Shown one piece after another: positions 35,324 to 44,173 of a stretch of 64,000 nt of DNA (the stretch's first letter is position 1; each line of letters opens with the position of its first letter). The position numbers were made by a program, and so were the translations under genes. This DNA comes from Lysobacterales bacterium (GTDB taxonomy: Bacteria > Pseudomonadota > Gammaproteobacteria > Xanthomonadales > SZUA-36), in NCBI GenBank assembly GCA_029859645.1, contig JAOUCS010000001.1, positions 1 through 64,000 on the forward strand. Direction: 5' to 3'. The notes under the pieces were generated by a model. It saw only the letters and a program-made list of their open reading frames with translations, was not told the DNA's origin and searched no databases.

Positions 35324-35853
35324 GAATCGCCCGGTTGCCGGGTATAACGCCCGTCAAAAAGCACGGTCCAGTTATTTCCCTCATCTCTGCTGGCTTCCCA
35401 CAACTGGCGCACGCTGCCGTCAGGATCCGGTGTCCAGCTGATGCGATGGAGTGCTTCGCCGTTGCCATCCCGGACCGGCCTCTTACCGCTCAGGACCATC
35501 GAGCCATCCTGCCAGCCACCGTCCAACAGGAGCAGCGTACCGCTACTGTCTACCCAGGTCTGGTGCCAGCGACCGGTGGCCTTGTCATAGATATTGAAAC
35601 TGGTGCCGCTGATGCCACCTGGCCCGGCACCCTGCCAGTTTTCCTGCAGGGCACAGCCGTTATGGATGGCATGGATGGAGTTGGTGCCCGCGGGCTGATC
35701 GTTTGACGTGACGTCCCAGTCACCGACCCAAAAATCGAACTGCCGATACTCCGGCGTGTCACAGAGTTTTGCCGGTACTGGAGTACCGGGTTCAGTTTCC
35801 TGTGCCGTCACGAGAATCGGTATCAACAGCAACAGTGAAAGCAAGAATTTCAT
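35320..35853 (-). CDS. DUF1579-like secreted protein
   Basis: A 177-residue protein with a cleavable signal (FLLSLLLLIPILVTAQE). The mature part has YRQFDFWVGDWDVTSN, GCALQENWQGAGPGGISGTSFNIYD split over two strands, and RWHQTWVDSSGTLL, the pattern of the DUF1579/calycin-like lipid- or haem-binding beta-barrel family. The role is unknown. The ATG at 35853 is chosen because a GAGGAACC site precedes it and the signal peptide starts there; a longer frame exists upstream but overlaps the divergent prlC region. It is coupled to dgkA downstream. Confidence 0.8.
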   Translation of the reverse strand: MKFLLSLLLLIPILVTAQETEPGTPVPAKLCDTPEYRQFDFWVGDWDVTSNDQPAGTNSIHAIHNGCALQENWQGAGPGGISGTSFNIYDKATGRWHQTWVDSSGTLLLLDGGWQDGSMVLSGKRPVRDGNGEALHRISWTPDPDGSVRQLWEASRDEGNNWTVLFDGRYTRQPGDS

Positions 35854-35916
35854 CGCTGGTTCCTCTATAAATTTGGCAACCATGCTAACATTCGCCGCTT
35901 GCCCGATGTGGATATT

Positions 35917-37983
35917 ATGAAAGTAGATAATCAAATGCAAAACCCTTTAAACCAATCCGGCCAGCCGTTTCGGCTGCCCGATTTTCCGGCCATCGAGCCA
36001 GACCATGTCATGCCGGCGCTGACCGCGTTGTTGCAGGACTACCATGACGGTATCAAGCAATGGCTGGCTGAGGGCGGGGAATCCGGTTGGTCCATGGTCG
36101 AGCAGGAAATTGCCTGGGCAGACGAACTGAACCGTGCATGGTCGCCGGTATCCCATCTCAATTCGGTGGCGGACAGCCTGTCTCTCAGAAAGGCTTATAA
36201 CGCTGGCCTCGAACGGCTGACGGAACACGAAAACTGGCGACAACAGCACCGGGGGATTTTTGAGGCATACCGGAAGTTGAAGGATTCTGCCGCATTTGCG
36301 GACCTGAGTCCGGTTCAGCAGAGAATCATAGAGCTCGAATTGCGCGACTTTCACCTGGCCGGCGTAGGGCTGGCGGACAGCGACCAGGAAGTTTACCGCA
36401 CGCTGGTCATGCGCCTGAGCAAGCTGGGTTCGCAGTTCTCTGAAAACGTGATCGATGCGACCCAGGCGTGGACGCTGCATTTTGAAGACACGGCCCGCCT
36501 GGCCGGGTTGCCGGCCGCTGAAATGAAGATGCTCCAGGGGATTGCGGGCGTCCATGAGCGGCAAGGCTGGATGGTGGATCTCAGCGCACCCTGTTTTCAC
36601 GCGATCATCACCCATGCGGATGACCGCGAACTCAGGCGTGAGATTTACACGGCCTACGTGACCCGCGCATCCGACCAGGGCCCATCGGCCGGGCAATGGG
36701 ACAATATGCCGTTGATCCAGGAAATATTGTCGCTGAGGCACCAGTTGGCAAAGCTTTTGGGATTCCATAATTACGTTGAGCTGGCCCTGGCCAGGAGGAT
36801 GGCCGAGACCCCCGAATCGGTGAACGATTTTCTGCAGAACCTCGCAAGCCGGGCTCGACCCGAAGCGAAGCGGCAATATGAATTGCTGCTAAAGTTCGCG
36901 CAGTCCCGGGGTGCTGAGCTGCCACTGGAGGCATGGGACATTGCCTTCTGGTCTGAGCGTTACCGCCAGTCTGAATTGCAGTTGTCAGATGAAGAGCTGA
37001 AGCCTTATTTCCCCCTCGAAAACATGTTGTCAGCGTTGTTCTTTACCGCGCACCAGTTGTTTGGAGCCACGCTGGAGCTGGATGAAAATATCGAGGCATG
37101 GCACCCGGACGTCCGTTTTTACTGGCTACAGGACCGTGCCGGCCAGAGAATCGCAGGGCTTTACATGGACCTTTTTGCACGCAGGGACAAGCGCGGTGGC
37201 GCATGGATGGATGTGTGTCTTTCACGCAGGGCGCTGGAATCCGGCAACCAGTTGCCGATGGCTTATCTGACCTGTAACTTTGCGCCGCCGGTCGAGGATC
37301 AGCCTTGCCTGATGACGCATGATGATGTCCAGACCCTTTTTCATGAATTTGGGCACTGCCTGCATCACATGCTGACAGAAATTGATTGGCCGCAGGTGAA
37401 CGGCATCAATAGCGTCGAATGGGATGCAGTAGAGTTACCCAGCCAGTTGCTTGAGAACTGGTGCTGGGAGGACGAGATCCTGACCCGGTTTGCACGGCAC
37501 TACCAGGATGGCAGGGCCATGCCTGGCGAACTGAAGAACCGCTTACTTCGGTCGAGAAACTTCCAGAAAGCGCTGTTCCTGGTCAGGCAACTGGAGTACG
37601 CCTTGTGCGACCTGCGCCTGCATCTCGATTATGACCCGGAACATCCGGTCAACCCGCTGGAGGTATTGAATGAAGTCCGCCGGGAAGTGTCGGTGGTGCC
37701 AGTCCCGGAGTGGAACCGTTTTCTCGACAGTTTTGGCCATATTTTCGGTGGCGGTTACGCGGCAGGATACTATAGTTACCTGTGGGCCGAACAACTGGCT
37801 GCAGACGCCTGGGGAAGGTTTCGGGCGGAAGGTACGCTGCAACCAGCTACCGGTGACGCACTGCGCCGGGAAATTCTGTCGGTTGGCGCTTCACGCCCTG
37901 CGATGGATTCGTTCATCGCCTTCCGGGGACGGCCACCCGAGCCTGGGCCCCTGCTTGAGAGTTACGGTTTAAAGGAAACATGA
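35917..37983 (+). CDS. prlC: Oligopeptidase A (M3 family metallopeptidase)
   Basis: A ~688-residue cytoplasmic zinc metallopeptidase that degrades short peptides, including cleaved signal peptides. The zinc site DDVQTLFHEFGHCLHHML (HEFGH) is at about residue 475, with the third ligand in VEWDAVELPSQLLENW about 30 residues on. GINSVEWDAVELPSQ and FGGGYAAGYYSYLWAEQ are strong PrlC/Dcp-type signatures. The length is as expected for PrlC (about 680). The start is uncertain among TTG 35899, ATG 35917 and ATG 35935; the middle ATG is used here. In E. coli prlC is also a general peptide-disposal enzyme, and its nearness to sppA is consistent with that. xthA starts five bases after its stop. Confidence 0.94.
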   Translation: MKVDNQMQNPLNQSGQPFRLPDFPAIEPDHVMPALTALLQDYHDGIKQWLAEGGESGWSMVEQEIAWADELNRAWSPVSHLNSVADSLSLRKAYNAGLERLTEHENWRQQHRGIFEAYRKLKDSAAFADLSPVQQRIIELELRDFHLAGVGLADSDQEVYRTLVMRLSKLGSQFSENVIDATQAWTLHFEDTARLAGLPAAEMKMLQGIAGVHERQGWMVDLSAPCFHAIITHADDRELRREIYTAYVTRASDQGPSAGQWDNMPLIQEILSLRHQLAKLLGFHNYVELALARRMAETPESVNDFLQNLASRARPEAKRQYELLLKFAQSRGAELPLEAWDIAFWSERYRQSELQLSDEELKPYFPLENMLSALFFTAHQLFGATLELDENIEAWHPDVRFYWLQDRAGQRIAGLYMDLFARRDKRGGAWMDVCLSRRALESGNQLPMAYLTCNFAPPVEDQPCLMTHDDVQTLFHEFGHCLHHMLTEIDWPQVNGINSVEWDAVELPSQLLENWCWEDEILTRFARHYQDGRAMPGELKNRLLRSRNFQKALFLVRQLEYALCDLRLHLDYDPEHPVNPLEVLNEVRREVSVVPVPEWNRFLDSFGHIFGGGYAAGYYSYLWAEQLAADAWGRFRAEGTLQPATGDALRREILSVGASRPAMDSFIAFRGRPPEPGPLLESYGLKET

Positions 37984-37987
37984 AGCC

Positions 37988-38755
37988 ATGAAAATTGCCT
38001 CCTGGAATGTCAACTCCCTGAATGTCAGGCTGCCCCACGTGCTGGCCTGGTGTGATGCAGCACAACCGGATGTGCTGGCCCTGCAGGAGACCAAGCTGCC
38101 CGATGACCGCTTTCCTGCTGAGGAACTGAAAAGCGCCGGATATCACAGCATTTACTCGGGTCAGAAAACCTACAATGGTGTTGCGGTATTGAGCCGGCAA
38201 CAAGCCAGCGATCCGATCACCGACATTCCCGGCCTGGATGACCCGCAGCGACGAATCCTGGCCGTTACTGTTGGTGATATTCGTATTATCGACCTCTACG
38301 TCGTCAACGGCAGCGAAGTCGGGTCCGAGAAGTTTGGATACAAGCTGCATTGGCTGGACAAGGTCACCGAGTGGATAGGAACGGAAATGCAGCAGCATGA
38401 TAAAGTCGTCGTGCTGGGGGATTTCAACATCGCACCGGATGACCGGGACGTCTATGACCCGGCCGCCTGGGAAGAGAAAATCCTGTGCAGTACACCGGAA
38501 CGCGACGCGCTGAAAAGAATACTCGGACTGGGACTCATTGATACCTTTCGGTTGTTCGACCAGGAAGAACGGATCTGGAGCTGGTGGGATTACCGGATGA
38601 ACATGTTCCGCCGCAAACTGGGTTTGCGAATCGACCTGGTGCTGGCGTCGAGCGCCATGACTGAATGCTGTACTGCGAGTTACATCGATATCGAGCCGCG
38701 CAGGCAGGAGCGGCCGTCAGACCATGCGCCTGCCATCGCGGAATTTGATCAGTAA
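37988..38755 (+). CDS. xthA: Exodeoxyribonuclease III
   Basis: A 255-residue AP endonuclease/3'-exonuclease of the EEP superfamily that removes blocked 3' ends and incises abasic sites. Signatures are KIASWNVNSLNVRLPHV (first metal Asn), LALQETKLPDDRF (metal-binding Glu), NGVAVLSR, VVLGDFNIAPDDRDVYDP (Asp-Asn pair), RIDLVLAS and RPSDHAPAIAEF (catalytic Asp-His). The length is normal. The ATG follows prlC by four bases. Its stop overlaps by seven bases the 3' end of the convergent glutaredoxin fusion gene. Confidence 0.95.
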   Translation: MKIASWNVNSLNVRLPHVLAWCDAAQPDVLALQETKLPDDRFPAEELKSAGYHSIYSGQKTYNGVAVLSRQQASDPITDIPGLDDPQRRILAVTVGDIRIIDLYVVNGSEVGSEKFGYKLHWLDKVTEWIGTEMQQHDKVVVLGDFNIAPDDRDVYDPAAWEEKILCSTPERDALKRILGLGLIDTFRLFDQEERIWSWWDYRMNMFRRKLGLRIDLVLASSAMTECCTASYIDIEPRRQERPSDHAPAIAEFDQ

Positions 38756-39672
38756 GCAGGAACCGAAGAATCGATCTCCATCGACCAGGCGTGGATACCG
38801 CCCGCAACGTTGCTGATGTTGGTGAACCCCTGCTTACGGAAATACTCGGCAGCCCCCATGCTTGAATTACCGTGATGGCACAGGAATGCGATCGCGGTGT
38901 CTTTCGGTAATTGTTCGAGTTGTTCCATGGTTTCCCGGTCCAGCCCGCGGGCGCCTTCGATGGACGCGCGCGCCCGCTCGTCTTCGCCGCGCACGTCAAC
39001 CAGCGTGATCGAACCTGATTTGAGTGCTTCGGCCAGTTCCTGAACGGTCATTTGCCTGACAGGAGCCGGCGCCATCGGCAATTCGATGGCCAGGCCTTCG
39101 CCCTGCATGGTGGACACCCAATCAATCACCGCGTCCCGGGCGCGTTGTGCTGTGGCGATGTCCATCAGGACCTTGATGCCATTGGATTCACTGACAATTT
39201 CATGTCCCTGCGCAGGTGCGAGGTTGAACTGGGAACTCCAGTTGGCATCAATCGCAAAATGCAGGCCGATGCCTTCATGTCCTTCCATCGCCTCGAGGAT
39301 CTTTTCAGCGGCTGCCGGGGTTACGGTGATATCCGGTGCGGTCCGGTCAGGCTGTTCCATCCCCAGGGTCTGGTGTAATTCGCCTGAGTTAAGCATGGTG
39401 AGCACTATGTCACAGCCGCCAACCAGTTCGCCGTCGATGTAAAGCTGGGGAATGGTTGGCCAGTTGCCGTAAACCTTGATGCCCTCACGTATTTCAGCGT
39501 CGTCAAGCACGTTAACGGCCACGTAATCGGGGATGACGCTGTCCAGGGCGGCCACCGTCTTGGCCGAAAAACCGCACTGGGGTTGCTGCGGCGTGCCCTT
39601 CATGAACAGGACAACCTTGTTGTTGCTCACGTAATTTTCAATTTTACTCTTTACTGCGTCATTGATTTCCAT
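38749..39672 (-). CDS. Monothiol glutaredoxin (Grx4 type) fused to IscA-like and rhodanese domains
   Basis: A 307-residue three-part protein. Residues ~1-105 form a monothiol glutaredoxin with the CGFS active site (QPQCGFSAKTV) and WPTIPQLYIDGELVGGCDI, which binds glutathione and an Fe-S cluster. Residues ~112-200 (DITVTPAAAEKILEAMEG, GLHFAIDANWSSQF) resemble an A-type Fe-S carrier domain but lack the usual conserved Cys residues. Residues ~210-300 form a rhodanese domain with LVDVRGEDERARASIEGA and the active-site loop FLCHHGNSSMGAAEYF. E. coli GrxD has only the first domain. The fusion links cluster carriage with sulfur transfer. It is a single gene convergent with xthA. Confidence 0.88.
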   Translation of the reverse strand: MEINDAVKSKIENYVSNNKVVLFMKGTPQQPQCGFSAKTVAALDSVIPDYVAVNVLDDAEIREGIKVYGNWPTIPQLYIDGELVGGCDIVLTMLNSGELHQTLGMEQPDRTAPDITVTPAAAEKILEAMEGHEGIGLHFAIDANWSSQFNLAPAQGHEIVSESNGIKVLMDIATAQRARDAVIDWVSTMQGEGLAIELPMAPAPVRQMTVQELAEALKSGSITLVDVRGEDERARASIEGARGLDRETMEQLEQLPKDTAIAFLCHHGNSSMGAAEYFRKQGFTNISNVAGGIHAWSMEIDSSVPAY

Positions 39673-39740
39673 AGCTTATTCCGGGTTCCGTGGCTGCTGT
39701 CGTCTCAAGTACAGCATAAATGAGGTTAATTTCTGCGATA

Positions 39741-40049
39741 TCAAGAATCATTCCAGCCATAATCGATCGTAATCTCTGTATTTGCCTCCATGTCGACCAG
39801 CGCATAACAGTGCAAACCGTCCATTTCAGCGGTGGGTTTGTCGGCATGGTTCATGTAGCGCATTTCGTTTTTTCCGTCATGGCCGGTCCAGCCACCCTGG
39901 TCATTTTCAATCCAGAGCACGTGGGCGCCGTCCTCTTCCACCACCGGTCCGTCATAAACGCCAATCAACTGTCCTGACTGCAGCGGGCGGGCGGCGAACA
40001 GGCCCTTGCCATGAATGCGGGAGGCCGCGATGTAAACCAGGCTGTTCAA
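39741..40049 (-). CDS. SET-domain protein
   Basis: A 102-residue protein that is essentially a minimal SET lysine-methyltransferase domain. The features are SRIHGKGLFAARPLQSGQLIG split by a glycine turn at the N terminus, MRYMNHADKPTAEM (the NH-SAM motif region) in the middle, and NTEITIDYGWND at the end. Bacterial SET proteins of this size modify proteins or are of unknown role. Post-SET cysteines are absent. Its start overlaps the stop of the 390-residue unknown gene by four bases, so the two are co-expressed. Confidence 0.82.
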   Translation of the reverse strand: MNSLVYIAASRIHGKGLFAARPLQSGQLIGVYDGPVVEEDGAHVLWIENDQGGWTGHDGKNEMRYMNHADKPTAEMDGLHCYALVDMEANTEITIDYGWNDS

Positions 40050-41218
40050 TGGCGTGTCTTTGACTGGCTGGGATCGGGCAGCAATGTGCGGGATTTTTCA
40101 TCATAAAGAATGGTCCCGGGGAAGGCCACGGTATGCACGCCGGGAACATGCTGGCGGATGTGGGCATGAATATCGTTCAGTCCGTCGGGACAGAGCGGGT
40201 AATAGTGATCGACGCGGTCAGAGGAACAGACTGTAATCGCAACGGTGCCCAGTTCAGCAAAGCTGTGTTCGGTGATCGTCGCGTCTCCCTCGGAACATGC
40301 AGCCGCCGGTTGCTTGAAAAATGTACCCTCCAGCAGTTTATCGCTGCCCCGGCGGGTGAAGCGGACATCCAGTCCATGGGCGTTGAGCGTCGTCAGGTAT
40401 TGCCGTATTTCGCGGGTCCAGTTGCCGTAGCCTTCCGCTAGCCCCTGCCTTTCAGCCTGGTGTCCCGCGCCTTTTCCCTCTGTCGACCAGCTGTCGAAGG
40501 TTTCGAAGCAGGTAGTTACCTGGCCGTTATCCCATACAAACCGCTGTCCGCTATCGTTTTCCACCTCGACCGGGCCGGCTTGTCCGCTAAGCGCGGCGTC
40601 CAGCAGTTCCCATAGCGGCAGGAAACCAAAATGTTCCAGTTGCAGTCGCAACATCGCGTTCAGGTCGGTCAGGGTCATGAAACGGGCATGGCTGATGGAA
40701 ACTGAAAATGCGGTTTGCATCCAGGCAGCCGAGTGGGCCGAAACCTGGCCCTCTTCGAGGAATCGGTATTCCATCTGCTGCCCCAACTCATTCACCAGCT
40801 GTGCCGGCCCATGCAAAACCACCGGTAACAACTGCAACGGGCCCAGCGGGATGTTGTCGCCGGGCTGCAACCCGGCAGCCGGCATTTTTCCGGCCTGGGC
40901 TGCGATACTGACCAGGCCGGCTTTGAAATCTTCAGCTTTGGCGCTGGTGGCCGTGGCTTCCAGTGACCGGAATACCGGGTATGACGGGCACAGGACTTGC
41001 GTCTGGTCATAGAGGGCGCCAGCCAGGATCAGGCTGCAGTGAGATACCTCGGGAAGTAGTGCTTTCAGGTCCGCGGCCACGTGAGCCAGCAGCTGCTCGG
41101 CATCAGAATTCCCGAGCAGAGCAGGGCGTTTTGCGTCCGCCCCATAAAAACGGGTCGCATCGGTTTCGATGGCTACCAGGATTCGGTAGAAACGGGTCTC
41201 CCCAGGCTGCGACGCCAT
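40046..41218 (-). CDS. Uncharacterised 390-residue protein
   Basis: I do not recognise this family. The protein is soluble, with no signal peptide or membrane segment. Its N terminus (ETRFYRILVAIETDATRFY) and a central region (SISHARFMTLTDLNAMLRLQ, HFGFLPLWELLDAALSG) appear well folded, with a long hydrophilic C-terminal third ending in a proline/serine-rich tail. Cysteines are few and unpatterned. It starts one base before the YkvA-like gene ends on the same strand and overlaps the SET-domain gene at its 3' end, so it sits in a compact operon YkvA-like, unknown, SET. It could be a substrate or partner of the SET protein, but that is only positional inference. Confidence 0.6.
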   Translation of the reverse strand: MASQPGETRFYRILVAIETDATRFYGADAKRPALLGNSDAEQLLAHVAADLKALLPEVSHCSLILAGALYDQTQVLCPSYPVFRSLEATATSAKAEDFKAGLVSIAAQAGKMPAAGLQPGDNIPLGPLQLLPVVLHGPAQLVNELGQQMEYRFLEEGQVSAHSAAWMQTAFSVSISHARFMTLTDLNAMLRLQLEHFGFLPLWELLDAALSGQAGPVEVENDSGQRFVWDNGQVTTCFETFDSWSTEGKGAGHQAERQGLAEGYGNWTREIRQYLTTLNAHGLDVRFTRRGSDKLLEGTFFKQPAAACSEGDATITEHSFAELGTVAITVCSSDRVDHYYPLCPDGLNDIHAHIRQHVPGVHTVAFPGTILYDEKSRTLLPDPSQSKTRH

Positions 41219-41782
41219 TCAGAACAGCGAGAAAGGGGACTTGCCGCTCCCGCCTTTTCCTCTTGAGCGGCGGCTGCGCATGCGGGAATGAAGCTGTTTG
41301 CGGCGTTCCTCCAGCCAGTCAGAACGTTCCATTTCCAAGGCTTCCTGTCCCAGGCGATTGGATTCGGCAGCACGGAATACACAAAAATCCTGGTATGCCT
41401 GGATTTCATGTTTGAGTTCCCGGCTTACCATTTCAATCATGATGGCATCATCGAGAAAACCCAGCCCGGGAATGTCATCCGGTATCAGGTCTTCTGGCTC
41501 TGAAAAATAAGCGAGCGCTTCCAGTACGCGTGTACGGTCATCTTTCTCCAGGCCCCAGCCACTGTCGATGACCATTCCGATCAGTGTCTCCATCCGGTTC
41601 ATTCGTTCACGGATAAAATCGGAGGTATCGGATTGCCACACCTCCGCCAGGAGTTTGCGGGCGTTGGCAATGACCGCATCCTCATCCAGGTCGCCGGTCT
41701 TTTGCCTCGCGTCCAGCATCACTTTTTTGAAATAGTCAAGATCTTCGTTGCTCAGTTCGAAGGTTATTTCCATCGACATCAT
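41219..41782 (-). CDS. YkvA-like (DUF1232) protein
   Basis: A 187-residue protein. The central part, RVLEALAYFSEPEDLIPDDI then GLGFLDDAIMIEMV, matches the YkvA/DUF1232 core (a conserved AYFxxPxDLIPD turn). The N terminus is an acidic helical stretch and the C terminus is a basic tail (RRKQLHSRMRSRRSRGKGG) that could bind nucleic acid or acidic lipid. Unlike most DUF1232 proteins the core is not strongly hydrophobic, so membrane insertion is doubtful. ATG 41782 follows a GGGAGAAC site; Met at residues 2 and 4 are alternatives. It is the first gene of the YkvA-unknown-SET group and lies 77 bases after the LEA14 stop. Confidence 0.75.
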   Translation of the reverse strand: MMSMEITFELSNEDLDYFKKVMLDARQKTGDLDEDAVIANARKLLAEVWQSDTSDFIRERMNRMETLIGMVIDSGWGLEKDDRTRVLEALAYFSEPEDLIPDDIPGLGFLDDAIMIEMVSRELKHEIQAYQDFCVFRAAESNRLGQEALEMERSDWLEERRKQLHSRMRSRRSRGKGGSGKSPFSLF

Positions 41783-41859
41783 GTTCTCCCGGAATATATC
41801 CGTTTCATGAGATTAGCCTAAAACGCCGGCTTTCCGCCGTCAATCGCGTTTCCTTCGGA

Positions 41860-42411
41860 TCAGAACTGTTCTTCCCTGGTGAGCCCTTTGGCCCGCGTGA
41901 CGGCAGATCTGAAATAGCCTGGCTTGCCCGGGACAGGATAAAGGTGTCCCTTGTGCGCAAAACTCAGATAGCCGTCCTCGACTGTGCGAACCCGGCCCTC
42001 GAGGTCAAAAGGCAGACTTTTTACCTCCTTGCTAGCCAGTGATTCCAACAGGTTGCGGCTGAACTCGTCAGGTAACTCCTCAACATTGACCTCTTCCACG
42101 GAGTTGGCGCCGATCAGCAGTTCGAACTCCCTGTTTTCGCGAGTCAGTTGCACGCCGTTGACGGTCACCGTGATATCGATCATCGAAATGTTCATCGGCA
42201 CGCCGTTCTGGTTTCGTATATCAAAATCAGCGGCCAGGCGGTCATCGATCAGGCTCATACTTGAAATACTGATGAAAGGTGGTCTTCCCTTGATGATATT
42301 GGGGCCGCAGGAGACGAGAAATACAACGGCTGCGGCCAGCAATAATACCAGCGGCAAAATTCGGGGGCGGTCAGCAGAATTCAATTGTGAATGGGATTGC
42401 ATATGTGGCAC
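41860..42411 (-). CDS. LEA14-like (water-stress/hypersensitive-response domain) lipoprotein
   Basis: A 183-residue exported protein with a signal and lipobox (LAAAVVFLVSCGPN). The mature domain (FISISSMSLIDDRLAADFDIRNQNGVPMNI, given here in parts at residues ~47-76, then LIGANSVEEVNVEELPDE) has the pattern of the LEA14/WHy beta-sandwich, in which a strand with N-x-N repeats is typical. In bacteria these are envelope lipoproteins of unknown function, often linked to stress. The start overlaps the 3' end of the oppF-like gene by 31 bases; ATG 42402 is an alternative that still overlaps. It closes the mla-opp transcript. Confidence 0.78.
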   Translation of the reverse strand: MPHMQSHSQLNSADRPRILPLVLLLAAAVVFLVSCGPNIIKGRPPFISISSMSLIDDRLAADFDIRNQNGVPMNISMIDITVTVNGVQLTRENREFELLIGANSVEEVNVEELPDEFSRNLLESLASKEVKSLPFDLEGRVRTVEDGYLSFAHKGHLYPVPGKPGYFRSAVTRAKGLTREEQF

Positions 42412-43376
42412 CTCACCTTATGAGCGCAATTTTGCGACGATTCCGGCGCAGCAACAACTGTCTCGGACGGCATGTTGACCAGGCATGGATCAAATACCTC
42501 CGGACAGCGCATATGAAACACGCAGCCAGCCGGGGGAGTCAAGGGCGAAGGCTGCTCACCGCCCAGAACCAATGGACGCGGGTGGCCGGGATCAGCGACT
42601 GGAACAGCCTGCAGCAGGGACTTGGTGTAAGGATGGGCGGGCGCGGCGAACAGGGTCTGCGCTGGACCTGTTTCCAAGAGTTTACCCAGGTACATCACAC
42701 CGACCGAATCCGCCAGCTTACGCACCACCGCCAGGTCATGGGAAACGAAAATGAAAGCAATCCCCCGCTTTACCCTCAGATCCTTAATCACCTTGATGAT
42801 GCGTGACTGCACGCGGACATCGAGTGAAGACACCGGCTCATCTGCGATGATCAGGCTGGGCCGGGTGATCACGGCGCGCGCCAACGCTACCCGCTGCCGC
42901 TGACCACCGGAAAGTTCCTGCGGATATCGATTGGCCAGGGCGGGGTCGAGGTCCACGGTTTCCAGGCTGGCCGCAACCTGTGCCGGTCTTTCCGCCGGGT
43001 TGCCGATCCGGAAATGCTCAAGAGGTTCGGTCAGCGCCTGGCGAACGGTGCGCCGCGGGCTGAGTGACGCCAGCGAATCCTGGAATACCAGCTGAATGTC
43101 CTTGCGGGCTGAATTCAAATCGGACTTATTCATCGTGAACAGGTCGTTGCCGCGGAACAGCGCCTGGCCAGCATTCGGTTTAACCAGTTGCAGAATCGCG
43201 TGAGCCAGAGATGACTTACCCGATCCGGATTCACCGACCAGCCCGTAGATTTCACCCGCCGCGATGTCCAGGCTGACCCCGCGTACAGCCCGGAGTGGTT
43301 TGCGAGAGCCGGCGGCCGGGGGATATTCGACAGACAGGTTGCGAATACTGAGCAGGGTTGGTGATCGCTGCGGCAT
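42381..43376 (-). CDS. ABC transporter ATP-binding protein, oligopeptide type (OppF-like)
   Basis: A 331-residue ATPase. Walker A is GLVGESGSGKSSLAHAIL, the signature is LSGGQRQRVALARA and Walker B is PSLIIADEPVSSLDV. The C-terminal extension CVFHMRCPEVFDPC is the OppF/DppF cysteine-rich tail (possible Fe-S site). It powers uptake of peptides or related solutes as a heterodimer with the OppD-like subunit. The start overlaps the oppD stop by one base. The transporter appears complete: binding protein, two permeases and two ATPases. Confidence 0.92.
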   Translation of the reverse strand: MPQRSPTLLSIRNLSVEYPPAAGSRKPLRAVRGVSLDIAAGEIYGLVGESGSGKSSLAHAILQLVKPNAGQALFRGNDLFTMNKSDLNSARKDIQLVFQDSLASLSPRRTVRQALTEPLEHFRIGNPAERPAQVAASLETVDLDPALANRYPQELSGGQRQRVALARAVITRPSLIIADEPVSSLDVRVQSRIIKVIKDLRVKRGIAFIFVSHDLAVVRKLADSVGVMYLGKLLETGPAQTLFAAPAHPYTKSLLQAVPVADPGHPRPLVLGGEQPSPLTPPAGCVFHMRCPEVFDPCLVNMPSETVVAAPESSQNCAHKVRCHICNPIHN

Positions 43377-44173
43377 CAGGCAACTGCCCCGGTGGTGTAA
43401 GACAGCAGTTGCCTGGTACAGGGGTGCTGTGGCTGCTTGAAAAGGTTCTCGACTTCGGCGGTCTCAACGATTACTCCGTCAAGCATGACCATGACCCGGT
43501 CTGCATATTGCGCAACAACACCCAGGTCGTGGGTGATCAGCAGGATGGCCGTACCGTACTCCCGGCCCAGCTTCGTCAGCTGGTCCAGCACCTGGGCCTG
43601 AGTAGTGACATCCAGCGCCGTCGTTGGCTCGTCTGCAATCAATACGGCGGGGCGGCATGACATGGCCATGGCGATCATCACCCTTTGCCGCATGCCGCCG
43701 GAAAGCTGGTGGGGATAACTTCTGAAGATTCGTTCAGGATCAGCAAAACCTACCTGCTGCAGCATCTTGATAGTCCGGTCCCGGGCTTCGTTTCGCGCCG
43801 ATCCCAGGTGGCGCCTGAGCACACTGCTGACCTGGTGGCCGCAACTGAACACCGGGTCCAGCGCCGTCAGCGGTTCCTGGAAAATCATGGAAATTTCGTT
43901 GCCCCTGAGCTTTCGCAGCGAGGCCGGTGGCAGGTCGCTGCAGTCAGTACCGTTCAGCTCAATCGCCCCGGCCGTCACCTGCCAGTGGCTGGCGGGAAGG
44001 AGCCCCATGATGGCTTCAGCAGTCTTGGTTTTGCCGCAGCCGGATTCTCCCACCAACGCCAGTATTTCGCCTTTCCGAAGATCAAAGCCGATCTCGCTCA
44101 CAATGGCCGGCGCCCCGGGCTCCAGGGTACTCTTTACCGTCAGCTTGCTGATTCTCAATGCCGGCTGGTTCAC
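43376..44173 (-). CDS. ABC transporter ATP-binding protein, oligopeptide type (OppD-like)
   Basis: A 265-residue ATPase with Walker A ([19 protein letters not shown]), Q-loop ([16 protein letters not shown]), signature ([15 protein letters not shown]) and Walker B ([14 protein letters not shown]). It lacks the long C-terminal tail of classic OppD and ends soon after the switch region ([10 protein letters not shown]), so it is about 60 residues shorter than E. coli OppD. The start is a GTG overlapping the OppC stop. It pairs with the OppF-like subunit. Confidence 0.92.
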   Translation of the reverse strand: MNQPALRISKLTVKSTLEPGAPAIVSEIGFDLRKGEILALVGESGCGKTKTAEAIMGLLPASHWQVTAGAIELNGTDCSDLPPASLRKLRGNEISMIFQEPLTALDPVFSCGHQVSSVLRRHLGSARNEARDRTIKMLQQVGFADPERIFRSYPHQLSGGMRQRVMIAMAMSCRPAVLIADEPTTALDVTTQAQVLDQLTKLGREYGTAILLITHDLGVVAQYADRVMVMLDGVIVETAEVENLFKQPQHPCTRQLLSYTTGAVA

